Positions 51,591-60,594 are shown, numbered from the stretch's first letter. The stretch is 64,000 nt of DNA from Truepera radiovictrix DSM 17093 (GCF_000092425.1 NC_014221.1:687001-751000), one strand, 5' to 3'. Program-made: numbers and translations. Notes: generated from the sequence alone by a model not told the origin.

Positions 51591-53117
51591 ATGGACGAGT
51601 CCGATCTGCGGGAAGAGCGGCGGCGTTTCGCCGCCCTTCAGGCGCGCCTGCCTGCGCTCTACGAGCGGGTCTTCGAGAACCCGCGGGAGCCCCGCACGGT
51701 CGTGGTGGTCCCCAGCCTCAGCATGGACGCTAAGGTGCTCGCCAAGATTACCGGGGTGCAGCACTACGAGGAGCGCCTGCTCTGTCTGCTGATGCTGCTC
51801 AGGCTGCCGCGCACCCGCGTCGTGCTGGTCACGAGCCAGCCGGTGCACCCGTCGATCATCGACTACTACCTGCACCTCTTGCCGGGGGTGCCGGCGTCGC
51901 ACGCCCGCGCGCGGCTCACGCTGCTTAGCGCCCACGACGCCTCGAGCGTGCCGCTCACCCAAAAGATCCTGGCGCGCCCCAGGCTCTTAGAGCGGCTCAA
52001 AGCGGCGATCCCCGACCCCGCGACGACGCACCTGACCTGCTTTAACGCCACGGGGCTCGAGCGGACGCTTGCGGTCAAGCTCGGCGTGCCGCTCTACGCC
52101 TGTGACCCCGAGCTCAACGCGTTGGGGAGCAAAAGTGGCAGCCGCAAGGTCTTTCGGGAGGCGGGGGTGGCGCTGCCCGACGGTTTTGAAGACCTGCGTG
52201 ACGAAGGGGACGTCGTCAGCGCGCTCTACGCGCTTAAACGGCGCCACCCCACGCTGGAGCGCGCTGCAATCAAGCTCAACGAGGGCGCCTCGGGCGAAGG
52301 AAACGCCGTCTTCGCGTTTGGTGACTGCCCACCCAAGGGAAGCCGCGCGTGGATCCGGCGCGAACTCCCCAGAAAGCTCCGCTTTGAGGCGCCGGGGGAG
52401 CGCTACGAGCACTTTTTTGCCCAGTTTGCCGCCATGGGCGGGGTGGTCGAGAGCTGGATCGAGGGGGCGCAGAAGCGTTCCCCTTCGGTGCAGTGCCGGA
52501 TCAACCCGGTCGGCCAGGTCCACCTCGTGTCGACGCACGATCAGGTCTTGGGGGGACCTTCGGGGCAGATCTACCTCGGCGCGAGCTTTCCCGCGGACGC
52601 GGCCTACCGCTGCGACATCCAGGCGGCGGGGCTGCGCATCGGCGAGGTGCTCCGGAGCCGCGGCGCGCTCGGCCGCTTCGGCGTCGACTTCGTGTCGGTT
52701 CAAGCGGGCGAAAGGTGGCGGCACCTCGCTATCGAGATCAATCTGCGCAAGGGGGGCACCACCCACCCCTTTATGATGCTGCAGTTTCTCACAGATGGCG
52801 TCTACGACGCTGCGACGGGGCTCTACCTGACCCCCACGGGGGAGCCGCGTTACTACTACACCTCAGACAACCTGCAGAGCCCGAGCTACCGCGGGTTCTC
52901 ACCGGACGACCTGATCGACATCTCGGTGTACCACGGCCTTCACTTTCACGGCGCCGAGCAGCAGGGGGTGGTGTTTCACCTGATCGGCGCCCTGTCGGAG
53001 TTCGGCAAGCTCGGCGTGGTGTGCCTCGCCGACAGCCCACAGGGGGCGCAGCGGCGTTACGCCGAGACGGTGGCGGTCCTCGACCGGGAGACGCGCGCTC
53101 GGGCGCCGACCTCGTAG
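51591..53117 (+). CDS. ATP-grasp ligase related to PGM1 peptide ligases
   Basis: 508 residues. The N-terminal ~170 residues form a pre-ATP-grasp-type domain (TVVVVPSLSMDAKVLAKITG; RVVLVTSQPVHPSIIDYYL). An ATP-grasp fold follows: substrate helix GSKSGSRKVFREAGV, nucleotide lysine and flexible loop in AAIKLNEGASGEGNAVFAF and the metal-binding LAIEINLRKGGTTHPF near residue 385. The C-terminal ~110 residues end the PGM1 type. PGM1 joins amino acid groups in pheganomycin; what this one ligates is unknown, and no peptide-precursor gene is seen beside it. The ATG at 51591 fits; a longer frame starts in leader sequence. Two histidine phosphatases follow on the same strand. Confidence 0.8.
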   Translation: MDESDLREERRRFAALQARLPALYERVFENPREPRTVVVVPSLSMDAKVLAKITGVQHYEERLLCLLMLLRLPRTRVVLVTSQPVHPSIIDYYLHLLPGVPASHARARLTLLSAHDASSVPLTQKILARPRLLERLKAAIPDPATTHLTCFNATGLERTLAVKLGVPLYACDPELNALGSKSGSRKVFREAGVALPDGFEDLRDEGDVVSALYALKRRHPTLERAAIKLNEGASGEGNAVFAFGDCPPKGSRAWIRRELPRKLRFEAPGERYEHFFAQFAAMGGVVESWIEGAQKRSPSVQCRINPVGQVHLVSTHDQVLGGPSGQIYLGASFPADAAYRCDIQAAGLRIGEVLRSRGALGRFGVDFVSVQAGERWRHLAIEINLRKGGTTHPFMMLQFLTDGVYDAATGLYLTPTGEPRYYYTSDNLQSPSYRGFSPDDLIDISVYHGLHFHGAEQQGVVFHLIGALSEFGKLGVVCLADSPQGAQRRYAETVAVLDRETRARAPTS

Positions 53118-53154
53118 CGGCGGTGCGCCTCACAACCTCGCGCAAGGAGCCTGT

Positions 53155-53160
53155 TACAGT
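53155..53160 (+). promoter_or_regulatory. -10 box of leaderless histidine phosphatase gene
   Basis: TACAGT, 6 nt before the ATG at 53167. Confidence 0.5.
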
Positions 53161-53166
53161 GGGTTG

Positions 53167-53799
53167 ATGCTAGAGTTGTGGCTGATTCGGCACGGTGAAA
53201 CCGACTGGAACCGTGAGGGGCGCATTCAGGGTCAGCAGCACAACCCACTAAGCGCCCTCGGGGAGCTCCAGGCGCGCCGTTTGGGGGGGCGCCTCATGGG
53301 GGAGCGCTTCGACATCGTCTACTGCTCCGACTTAAGGCGCGCCGTGCAGACGGCGGAGCTCGCCCTGCCCGGCGTCCCCTTGACGCTCGACGAGCGCCTG
53401 CGCGAGATCTCGCGCGGCACCCTCGAGGGGCACCTGGGTGCCGAGCTCGTCGGGGAGGCGAAGGACGTCTACGCGCAGATGCAGCGCGACCTGATCAACG
53501 TGCGCCCGCCGCAGGGGGAGAACTACCGCGACCTCAGCGTGCGGGCGGTGGCGTGGCTTGAGAGCCTGCCCGCGCGCGGCAAGGTCGCCGCCGTGACGCA
53601 CGGCGGGGTGATCTACGCGCTGCTGCACCACATCGTCGGGGCCCACGAAGGCGCGACCTGGCGCTTTACCGCGTCGAACGCGGGGATCACCAGGCTGCAT
53701 ATCCACAACGGGCGCACGACGCTCGTCAGCGTCAACGACACCGCACACCTCGAGCCCCAAGCTGACCTGCGCGTCGCGAGGCAGCCGCTCGTCACGTGA
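53167..53799 (+). CDS. Histidine phosphatase (phosphoglycerate mutase-like)
   Basis: 210 residues. The RHG motif LIRHGETDWNREG is at residues 6-18 with the catalytic His9; the second His is in VAAVTHGGVI. Members are phosphatases or mutases of small phosphorylated molecules. The residues are complete, so it should be active. A paralogue lies 250 bp downstream. The 249-bp gap between them holds no ORF. Substrate unknown; the CobC-type phosphatase is one possibility given the B12 genes nearby. Confidence 0.9.
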   Translation: MLELWLIRHGETDWNREGRIQGQQHNPLSALGELQARRLGGRLMGERFDIVYCSDLRRAVQTAELALPGVPLTLDERLREISRGTLEGHLGAELVGEAKDVYAQMQRDLINVRPPQGENYRDLSVRAVAWLESLPARGKVAAVTHGGVIYALLHHIVGAHEGATWRFTASNAGITRLHIHNGRTTLVSVNDTAHLEPQADLRVARQPLVT

Positions 53800-54048
53800 C
53801 GCACGCCTCGCGGCGCGGCCCGCCGGTGAGCGGTTGAAGCCGTCGGCAGGGTGCGCTAGGGTTAAGTCGCGCTTAAGGTGGGCGTGGTGTGATGCCGTGT
53901 CGTGGCCCGGGGTGGACCGATCTCTGCGACCGGGCGGCGACCGAGCCAAGACGCAATGAGGAGGCGGCGGGTGTGGTGAGTGGACGACAGGGGCAGCGTG
54001 GGGCGGCGTTTAGGCGCGTCGGGGTGGCGCCAAACCCCGAGGGTCTAG

Positions 54049-54645
54049 ATGGCTAGCCTCGAGCTCTGGCTCGTGTGCCACGGCGAAACCCCCTGGAGCC
54101 GGGAGGGGCGCGCGCAGGGTCAGAGCGACCCACCGCTCTCCGAACTCGGGGTGCGCCAGGCCGAGCTGCTCGGCCGGCGCCTCGCGAGCACCCCGTTCGA
54201 CGAGGTCTACGCCTCAGACCTAGCGCGGGCGCGCTACACCGCGCGGCTCGCGCTGCCGGCGGCGGAGATCAAACTCGACGCGCGGCTGCGCGAGATGCAC
54301 TTCGGCGCGTGGGAGGGCAAGGTCTGGTCGTCGCTCGAGGAGGACGACCGGCGCGCGCTCGAGAGGTGGCGCCAAGACCCCTACCGCTGCCGCGCACCGG
54401 GGGGTGAATCGTACGAAGACGTGCTCAAGCGGGTTTCGGCGTGGCTCACCGAGCTCCCCCCGTCGGGGCGGGTGATCGCCTTTACCCACGGCGGTGCCGT
54501 GCGCTGCGCCCTCTACCGCTTTACCGGGTTGCCGCAGGGGGCGTCGTGGCGCTTTCAGATCGACACGGGCAGCGTGACGAGGCTGGTGATCGGCCCGGGC
54601 GGCACGGTCGTCAGCGCCGTCAACGACACCGCGCACCTGCGCTAG
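54049..54645 (+). CDS. Histidine phosphatase paralogue with altered RHG motif
   Basis: 198 residues, about half identical in pattern to the gene upstream. The motif reads LVCHGETPWSREG: Arg is replaced by Cys10 (TGC instead of CGC), while His11 and the second catalytic His (AFTHGGAV) stay. The RHG arginine normally holds the phosphate, so activity may be lost or changed. The C-terminal end (NDTAHLR) is shared with the paralogue. Starts at ATG 54049. A pseudo-enzyme role or altered substrate are both open; a sequencing error at one base is possible. Confidence 0.85.
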   Translation: MASLELWLVCHGETPWSREGRAQGQSDPPLSELGVRQAELLGRRLASTPFDEVYASDLARARYTARLALPAAEIKLDARLREMHFGAWEGKVWSSLEEDDRRALERWRQDPYRCRAPGGESYEDVLKRVSAWLTELPPSGRVIAFTHGGAVRCALYRFTGLPQGASWRFQIDTGSVTRLVIGPGGTVVSAVNDTAHLR

Positions 54646-54673
54646 GAGCCGCGCCGCACCCCATCGCCGACCG

Positions 54674-55732
54674 TCACATCGTCTTGGTGACCTTGTTGAG
54701 GTGCCTGGGCGCGTCGGGGTCGAGCCCTTTGGCGCGGGTGAGGTAGAGCGCCAAGAGCTGCCCCGCGAGCACCAGCAGAAAGCTCTGGGTGACGGGGTGC
54801 AGCCCGCTCGGCAACCTTACGGCGGCGCTCGCGCGGTCGCAGAGCCCCGGGTCGCTACTTAGCGCGCTTAAGTCGGCGCCGACCTCCAAGAGCTTGCGCT
54901 CGGCCTCTAAGTTGGACTCGAGCGTCCCGTCGTCTAGCGCGAGCATCAGCACGGGGTCGGTGGGGTTCACGGCGGCGATGGGGCCGTGCTGAAACTCCGC
55001 CGACGAGTAGGCCTGCGCTTGCACGTAGGCCGTCTCTTTGAGCTTGAGGGCGGTCTCGAGCGCCGGGCCATACGAGAGCCCGCGCCCGAGCACGTAGGCG
55101 CTGCGGGCGTGCGTGAGGCGCAGCGCGAGGTGCTCGAGCCCTGCGGGCGCCCCCAACAGCCTCTGCATCTGCTCCGGCACCGCTTTTAGCGCGTTTAGAA
55201 GCGCCGCGTCCTCCCCCCAGTGCGCGACCAAGAGCGCCAGCAGCAGCATCTGGGAGGTGACGGTTTTGCTGGCCGCTACCGCCCGTTCGGTGCCCGCTCC
55301 CTGCAAGAGGGTGTGGTGCGCCGCACGCTCGAGCGCGCTGCTCGCACGGTTGGTGACGGCGACGGTGGTGGCGCCCGCTGCTTTCAGGGCGCGCAGCCCC
55401 TCAACGACGTCGCTGCTCTCACCCGACTGGCTGACGCCGATCCCCAAGACCTCCTGGAGGCGCAGGTTGCTCCGGTAGACGCTGAGCAGGCTCGGCGGCA
55501 AGCTGGCGACGGGCAGCCCCAGCGTCTGCCCCGCGAGGTAGGTGAAAAACGTCACCGCGTTGTCCGACGAACCGCGCGCGAGCGTGGCGATGAGCGCCGG
55601 GGGGCGCTCGCGCAGCGCCTGCGCGACCCTCTGCACCGCCGCCTGGGCAGGGCCGCCCTCGAGCAAGTTGGCCAACACCTCGGGTTGCTCATAGATTTCG
55701 CGTTCAAAGTGGCTCGTTGGGCGCTCGGTCAT
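54674..55732 (-). CDS. SIS-domain sugar-phosphate isomerase/deaminase-like protein
   Basis: 352 residues with two SIS domains (ATLARGSSDNAVTFFTYLAG near residue 50; YVLGRGLSYGPALETALKLK near 215). It resembles the isomerase half of GlmS and AgaS-type proteins; GVSQSGESSDVVEGL is the phosphosugar loop. No glutaminase domain is present, so it may deaminate or isomerise glucosamine-6-phosphate or a like compound. ATG at 55732 with AGGTGA upstream. It stands alone between convergent and divergent genes. Confidence 0.85.
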   Translation of the reverse strand: MTERPTSHFEREIYEQPEVLANLLEGGPAQAAVQRVAQALRERPPALIATLARGSSDNAVTFFTYLAGQTLGLPVASLPPSLLSVYRSNLRLQEVLGIGVSQSGESSDVVEGLRALKAAGATTVAVTNRASSALERAAHHTLLQGAGTERAVAASKTVTSQMLLLALLVAHWGEDAALLNALKAVPEQMQRLLGAPAGLEHLALRLTHARSAYVLGRGLSYGPALETALKLKETAYVQAQAYSSAEFQHGPIAAVNPTDPVLMLALDDGTLESNLEAERKLLEVGADLSALSSDPGLCDRASAAVRLPSGLHPVTQSFLLVLAGQLLALYLTRAKGLDPDAPRHLNKVTKTM

Positions 55733-55871
55733 GGGTCACCTGCTCTTCGTGGCTCGCCGTGAGGTCTTAGCGCCCTTACACTAGCACTCGCGTCGCGGCG
55801 TCGGTTGAGATGCGTTACGGGGCGTCTGCTGGCGCAAGCTGCGGGAGCCGGGTTTTAGCGCGGGGCCGCGT

Positions 55872-55877
55872 TAGACT
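55872..55877 (+). promoter_or_regulatory. -10 box of leaderless flavin oxidoreductase gene
   Basis: TAGACT, 6 nt before the ATG at 55884. Confidence 0.5.
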
Positions 55878-55883
55878 AGAGCG

Positions 55884-57149
55884 ATGACACAGATGCAACC
55901 AACGGTCGTCATCGGGGGCGGCCTGGCGGGGCTCACGGCGGCGCGGGCGCTGCGCCGCGCGGGGGTGGGCGTGCGGGTGCTCGAGGCTGCCGGCGAGGTC
56001 GGCGGGCGGGTGCGTTCGCGCGTGCTGGACGGCTTTACCCTCGACCGCGGCTTTCAGGTGCTCTTTACCGCCTACCCGGCCGTGGGGCGCGAGCTCGACC
56101 TCGCGCGCCTCGACCTCGTGACGCTGCCGCCCGGGGCGGTGATCATGAGCCCGGGGGGGCGTGAGCGCGTCGGCGACCCCGTGCGCGACCCCAAAAGCCT
56201 CCCCACGACCCTGCGCGCGCGCACCTTCTCGCTCAAAGATAAGCTGCTCGTCGGCAAGCTCGCCGCCGAGTTAAGCGGCGTCCCCGCCGCGCACCTGCTG
56301 CTCGGCGACGACGAACCGACGGGGGACTTTCTGCGCCGCTTCGGCTTCTCCGAGCGGGCCATCGGGCGCTTTTTCGCCCCCTTTTTCGGGGGCATCTTTT
56401 TAAAGCGCGACCTCTCGACCTCGGCGCGGCTCTTTCGCTACTACTTCCGGATGCTGCTGAGTGGCCGGACGACCCTGCCGCGCGGCGGGATGGGCCGGGT
56501 GACGCAGGGGCTTGCCGAAGGTTTGGACGTGACCCTGGGCGCCCGCGTCGAGGCGCTCTCGGCGCGCGAGGACGGCGTCACGGTGAGGCTCGCGGACGGG
56601 ACGCTAGAGGCGTCTCGGGTGATCGTCGCCACCGACCCCCCCGAGGTGGCGCGTCTAACGGGCGTCTCGGCGCCGAGTGCGCTCACGGGGGTCGGCAGCA
56701 CCTACCTCTACTTCGCCGCCACGCGCCCTTTGGACGACGAACGGCGGCTGTTGCTCAACGCCGAGCCCGGCGTGATCAACAACGCGATCTGGGTGAGCAA
56801 CGTCAACCCCCTCCTGGCCCCCGAGGGGCAGCACCTGCTCGTGGTGACCGTTTTGGGGGTGCCCGAGGACGACGCGGCGCTCGAGACCGCCGTGCGCGCC
56901 GAGCTGGGCGCGTGGTACGGCATGGCGGCGGCGGCGCTGCGGCTCTTGGCGGTCGAGCGCATCCCGTTTGCGCAGTTCGCTCAACCGCCCGGTTTCGCCG
57001 CGCACCTGCTGCCGCACCGCACCCCGCTCCCGAACGTCGTGATCGCCTCCGAGGCGACCAGCATGAGTTCGATCCAGGGGGCGATGGAGAGCGGCGAACA
57101 GGCCGCAGCGTGCCTGTTGGGCCGCGGCGGGCGGGCGCGGGGGGCTTAG
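55884..57149 (+). CDS. FAD-dependent oxidoreductase (amine oxidase / phytoene desaturase-like)
   Basis: 421 residues. The FAD-binding motif VVIGGGLAGLTAARAL is at residue 9, GEVGGRVRSR follows at residue 38, and the C-terminal end has IASEATSMSSIQGAMESG, the second FAD contact in this superfamily. It could oxidise amines, carotenoid precursors or related lipids. Starts at ATG with TAGACT 6 nt upstream. No carotenoid synthesis genes are next to it. The stop is 3 bp from the end of the convergent GNAT gene. Confidence 0.85.
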   Translation: MTQMQPTVVIGGGLAGLTAARALRRAGVGVRVLEAAGEVGGRVRSRVLDGFTLDRGFQVLFTAYPAVGRELDLARLDLVTLPPGAVIMSPGGRERVGDPVRDPKSLPTTLRARTFSLKDKLLVGKLAAELSGVPAAHLLLGDDEPTGDFLRRFGFSERAIGRFFAPFFGGIFLKRDLSTSARLFRYYFRMLLSGRTTLPRGGMGRVTQGLAEGLDVTLGARVEALSAREDGVTVRLADGTLEASRVIVATDPPEVARLTGVSAPSALTGVGSTYLYFAATRPLDDERRLLLNAEPGVINNAIWVSNVNPLLAPEGQHLLVVTVLGVPEDDAALETAVRAELGAWYGMAAAALRLLAVERIPFAQFAQPPGFAAHLLPHRTPLPNVVIASEATSMSSIQGAMESGEQAAACLLGRGGRARGA

Positions 57150-57152
57150 AGG

Positions 57153-57461
57153 CTACCCCCGAGGTGACGCGTCGTTAGGGGCGCGCAGCGCCCCAAACTC
57201 CGGGTGCCGGTCGAGGTAGCGCGCCACGAACGGGCAGTAGGGCGCGACCGCGTACCCCTGGTCGCGGGCGTACTCGAGCGCCGCGCGGGTGAGCCTGCTG
57301 GCGACGCCGCGGCCCTCGAAGGGTCGGGGCACCCCCGTGTGGGTGATCGCCATCGTGCGGTTGTGCAGGGTGTACTCGAGCACCGCCAGAGCGCCCTCTA
57401 AGGGGATCTCGAAGCGGTTGGCGGCCTCGTTGTGGGTGACGGCTAGCGTCGAGGTGTCCAT
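57153..57461 (-). CDS. YidJ/GNAT-like N-acetyltransferase, short form
   Basis: 102 residues. The short GNAT_YjdJ-type family shows EGALAVLEYTLHNRTMAITHT, FEGRGVASRLTRAALEYARDQG (acetyl-CoA-binding A motif) and VAPYCPFVARYLDRHPEF. These are predicted acetyltransferases of unknown substrate. The ATG at 57461 fits the family start; the longer frame is a shadow over the next gene. Confidence 0.88.
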   Translation of the reverse strand: MDTSTLAVTHNEAANRFEIPLEGALAVLEYTLHNRTMAITHTGVPRPFEGRGVASRLTRAALEYARDQGYAVAPYCPFVARYLDRHPEFGALRAPNDASPRG

Positions 57462-57496
57462 AAGGGGAGTGTACGGCCCCGCGCGGGCGGCAGACG

Positions 57497-58444
57497 TTAG
57501 CGGGCCACCAGGTTCCTCAGGGGCTCTCCGGCGAGAAAGCGCGCGACGTTGTCCCGGATGAGCGCCTCCGCCCCCTGCGGCCGACCCCCCGCGGCGTGCG
57601 GCGAGATGATGACGTTCTCCAGCGCCCACAAGGGCGAGCTCTCGGGGAGCGGTTCGGTCTCGAAGACGTCGAGGGCGGCGCCCCCCAGGCGCCTCTGCTG
57701 GAGCGCCGCGACGAGCGCCCCCTCGTCGAGGGTGTCGCCGCGCCCGACGTTGACGACCCAGGCGTGGCGCGGCAGGTGCGCGAGCAGCGCCGCCGAGAGG
57801 GCGTGGCGCGTCTCGGGGCTCGAGGGCAGGATCATCACCAAGGCGTCGGTCTCGGGGAGAAGCTCGGGGAGCGCGTCGGCGGCGAAGACGGGGAAGCCGG
57901 CGCGCTCCCCGGCACTGCGCGCGACGCCCCGCACCTCGGCGCCCAGCATGGTGAGGAGCGGCGCTAAGCGCTGGCCGATGCTGCCAAAACCCCAGATGAG
58001 GACCCTGGCGTCCTGAAGGGTTCGGAACGCCCCCTTGGGCCGGTCCGGTTGCAACCCGCCCAGGTGCCCCGGCCAACGCCGCTGGCGCTGCGCGTCGCGC
58101 ATCTCGTGAAAGCGGCGCGCGGCGACCAACAGGAGCCCGAGGGTGTGCTCGGCGACCGTGTGGTCGTGCAGCCCGCTCCCCGAGGTGACGCGCACGTGCG
58201 CTGGGAACCCCGCTTTAAGGACGTCGTTGGGGCCCGCCGCGAGCGACTGGACCCACTGCAGCCGCGTCATCCGCGCCGCCGCGCCCCGCAGCATCTCGGC
58301 GCTGTTGCCCCAGGTGACGAGCACCTCGGCGTCTTCGTGCGCCGCCGGCAAGGGGGCGGCGACGTCGTAGGGAAGAGCGCTCACGCCCGGGAGGGTAAAG
58401 GCGTCCGGGCGCAGCTCGAGCGACGTGGGGTAGAGGAGTTTCAT
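57497..58444 (-). CDS. D-2-hydroxyacid dehydrogenase family protein
   Basis: 315 residues. The NAD-binding motif LIWGFGSIGQRLAPLL is at about residue 149, and the catalytic Arg, Glu and His region is present (VVNVGRGDTLDEGALV; DVFETEPLPESSPLW; SPHAAG). It reduces or oxidises 2-hydroxyacids with NAD(P). Glyoxylate/hydroxypyruvate reductase is a likely subgroup. ATG at 58444. No pathway neighbour supports a precise substrate. Confidence 0.88.
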   Translation of the reverse strand: MKLLYPTSLELRPDAFTLPGVSALPYDVAAPLPAAHEDAEVLVTWGNSAEMLRGAAARMTRLQWVQSLAAGPNDVLKAGFPAHVRVTSGSGLHDHTVAEHTLGLLLVAARRFHEMRDAQRQRRWPGHLGGLQPDRPKGAFRTLQDARVLIWGFGSIGQRLAPLLTMLGAEVRGVARSAGERAGFPVFAADALPELLPETDALVMILPSSPETRHALSAALLAHLPRHAWVVNVGRGDTLDEGALVAALQQRRLGGAALDVFETEPLPESSPLWALENVIISPHAAGGRPQGAEALIRDNVARFLAGEPLRNLVAR

Positions 58445-58502
58445 GGGGTGACTATAGCAATGAGCCAGTCATAAGCAATGAGCAACGAGCCACGAGGGTT
58501 TG

Positions 58503-58533
58503 ACTCGTGGCTCATAACTCATGGCTCGTTGCT
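58503..58533. repeat. Dispersed 31-bp repeat, copy 2
   Basis: Near-copy of 7243-7273. Here it lies in a hairpin: AGCAACGAGCCACGAG just upstream pairs with CTCGTGGCTC within the copy, between two minus-strand genes. Confidence 0.6.
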
Positions 58534-58536
58534 GTG

Positions 58537-59199
58537 CTACAGCACCTGCATCACGTACTCGTCGGTGGCGGCCTCGAGGCCTTTGGGGTTAGCGAGGTAG
58601 ACGCCGCGGGTGCCCGAGAGCGCGCCCTCTTGGCGCAGCTCGCCCAAGATGCGGGTGATGGTCACGCGCGAGGAGCCCGTGAGTGAGGCGAGGTCCTCGT
58701 GGGTGAGCGCGAGGGGGAGCTTGACGCCCTCGCCGCTGTCCGAGGCCTGGCCGAAGCGCTCGGTCAGGCGCAGGAACGCGCGGGTGACGCGGGCGCCGAC
58801 GGGCAGCTCGGCGTCGTCGAGCGCTTCGCGGGCGTGGCGCAGCTGCCGCGCGAGGCTGCGCAGGATGTACTCGCGGAGCCGCTTGTCGTTCATCGCCTGC
58901 TGCGGGTCTAGGGGGGTGAGCTGCGCGTCGTGGACGGCCTGGACCGTTTCGGCGTGGAGGCCGCCATCGAGCGCGGCGGTGCCGAGGACGTCGCCGGGGC
59001 CGTAGAGGTCGGCGATGCGCTCTTTGCCCATCGACGTCGGCACGATGGCTTTAAGCACGCCGCTACCGACGATGTAGAGCGAGCTCGCCTCGCGGCCCTC
59101 CTCGTAGAGGGTGTCGCCGGGCTCCAAAACGCGGGTCGGGAGGGCGAGCGTGCTGGGGATGGCAAAACCGGGGTGAGCTGTCAGGGCAGCGTCGGTCAT
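58537..59199 (-). CDS. CRP/FNR-family transcription regulator, second copy
   Basis: 220 residues. Cyclic-nucleotide-type domain (LEPGDTLYEEGREASSLYIV near residue 27) and winged HTH (THEDLASLTGSSRVTITRIL, about residues 168-187). The HTH differs from the paralogue at 17161. The ATG at 59199 has GAGGTG 7 nt upstream. A strong promoter lies 110 bp upstream with a palindrome inside its spacer, so autoregulation is possible. Confidence 0.92.
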   Translation of the reverse strand: MTDAALTAHPGFAIPSTLALPTRVLEPGDTLYEEGREASSLYIVGSGVLKAIVPTSMGKERIADLYGPGDVLGTAALDGGLHAETVQAVHDAQLTPLDPQQAMNDKRLREYILRSLARQLRHAREALDDAELPVGARVTRAFLRLTERFGQASDSGEGVKLPLALTHEDLASLTGSSRVTITRILGELRQEGALSGTRGVYLANPKGLEAATDEYVMQVL

Positions 59200-59311
59200 A
59201 GAACACCTCATTCTTGTGTCTGTGAGCAGAGGGTGGGGAAAAACGGGTGGCGCCGGAGACGGGGCCGTGGGCGCGCTAAAGGGGGTGACCTACATCGTCA
59301 TCAGTACGGCC

Positions 59312-59340
59312 ATTTTACCTTATTTTTTAAGGTGGGTCAA
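59312..59340 (-). promoter_or_regulatory. Promoter of the second CRP gene, with internal palindrome
   Basis: Minus-strand TTGACC (59340-59335), 17-bp spacer, TAAAAT (59317-59312). ACCTTA and TAAGGT, separated by 5 nt, occupy the spacer and would be a good operator. Confidence 0.6.
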
Positions 59341-59373
59341 GGCGTCCCAAAGGCGTCCAGGACGGCGCGGCGG

Positions 59374-59379
59374 TATGCT
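59374..59379 (+). promoter_or_regulatory. -10 box of leaderless M24 peptidase gene
   Basis: TATGCT, 6 nt before the ATG at 59386. Confidence 0.45.
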
Positions 59380-59385
59380 GCGCGT

Positions 59386-60492
59386 ATGAGCACCCCCACA
59401 GGCCCAGAGACGCTGTTTCAAGCGCGCCGCGCCAAGCTCGCGGCGCTAGGCACCGTCGCGCTCGTACCGGGCGCCAACCTGCGCTACTTCACGGGGCTCG
59501 CCCTCCACCCCTCGGAGCGCCCGACGGTGGCGTTCGTTCGGGGGGCGGCGCTGCTGATCGTCGCCCCCGAGCTCGAGCGCCCTCAGCTCGAGGCGCACCC
59601 CGACTTGGGGGCGTCGGTGCTGACCTGGCGCGACGACGAGGGGCCCGAGGGGGCGTTTCGGCGCGCCTTGGGCGAGCTCGCTTTGGCGGGCGAGCTCGGC
59701 GTCGACGCGTCGGCGATGCGCGTGAGCGAGCTTCTGCTGCTCCAGCGCCTTCAGCCGGGGTTGGGGGTACGCGACTGCACGCGCGACCTGCTGCGATTGC
59801 GCGCGCGCAAAGACGAAGCGGAGCTTTTGGCGATGCGGCGCGCGGCGGCGCTCAGCGAAGCCGCGCTAGAGGCGCTTTTGGCGCAGCTCGAGCCGGGGCT
59901 GAGCGAGCGCGAGATCGCCGCGCGGCTTACAAACGCGCTCAGCGCGGCGCTCAGCGAGGGGCACGCGTTCGCGCCGCTCGTGCAGACGGGCCCCAACAGC
60001 GCCCTGCCCCACGGCGCGGTGAGTGACCGCCGGCTCCGCGCGGGGGAGCCCCTGCTCATCGACTTCGGCGGCACGTGCGGCGGCTACCCCGCCGACATCA
60101 CCCGGACCTTCTGCCTCGGGGAGCCGCCGGCGGCGCTGAGGCGCCTCTACGAGGTCGTGAGCGCGGCCAACCGGGCGGCGGTGCGCGCGGTCGGCCCGGG
60201 TGTGCCGATGCAGGAGGTCGACCGCGCCGCGCGGCGCGTGATCGCCGAGGCGGGCTTTGGCGAGCGCTTTATCCACCGCACCGGCCACGGGCTCGGGCTC
60301 GAGGTGCACGAAAGCATTCCGCAGCTCGCCGAAGGGGTCTTGGATCCTTTAGAGCCGGGGATGGTGATGACGGTCGAACCCGGCGTCTACCTGCCCGGTT
60401 TCGGCGGGGTGCGCCTCGAAGACGAGGTGCTCGTCACCGAGACGGGGGCGGAGCTGCTGACGCACTCGCCGCACCGGTTGCAGCTCCCGTGA
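59386..60492 (+). CDS. Xaa-Pro peptidase family protein (M24)
   Basis: 368 residues, with an N-terminal creatinase-like domain and a C-terminal pita-bread fold. Metal ligands are visible in LLIDFGGTCGGYPADITRTF (two Asp), RTGHGLGLEVHE (His), MTVEPGVYLPG (Glu) and VRLEDEVLVTE (Glu). It cleaves X-Pro bonds of peptides in the cytosol. A longer frame from 58930 is a shadow over the CRP gene. Single gene, ended by a strong hairpin. Confidence 0.93.
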   Translation: MSTPTGPETLFQARRAKLAALGTVALVPGANLRYFTGLALHPSERPTVAFVRGAALLIVAPELERPQLEAHPDLGASVLTWRDDEGPEGAFRRALGELALAGELGVDASAMRVSELLLLQRLQPGLGVRDCTRDLLRLRARKDEAELLAMRRAAALSEAALEALLAQLEPGLSEREIAARLTNALSAALSEGHAFAPLVQTGPNSALPHGAVSDRRLRAGEPLLIDFGGTCGGYPADITRTFCLGEPPAALRRLYEVVSAANRAAVRAVGPGVPMQEVDRAARRVIAEAGFGERFIHRTGHGLGLEVHESIPQLAEGVLDPLEPGMVMTVEPGVYLPGFGGVRLEDEVLVTETGAELLTHSPHRLQLP

Positions 60493-60594
60493 CCGCGCTC
60501 CGAGAGGGCGCAACCGCGCTGCTTCGGGGCCCGTGCAAGCGGTGCGGCACCCACACGGCCAACGACACGAAACCTCAAAACACCATGACACCGT

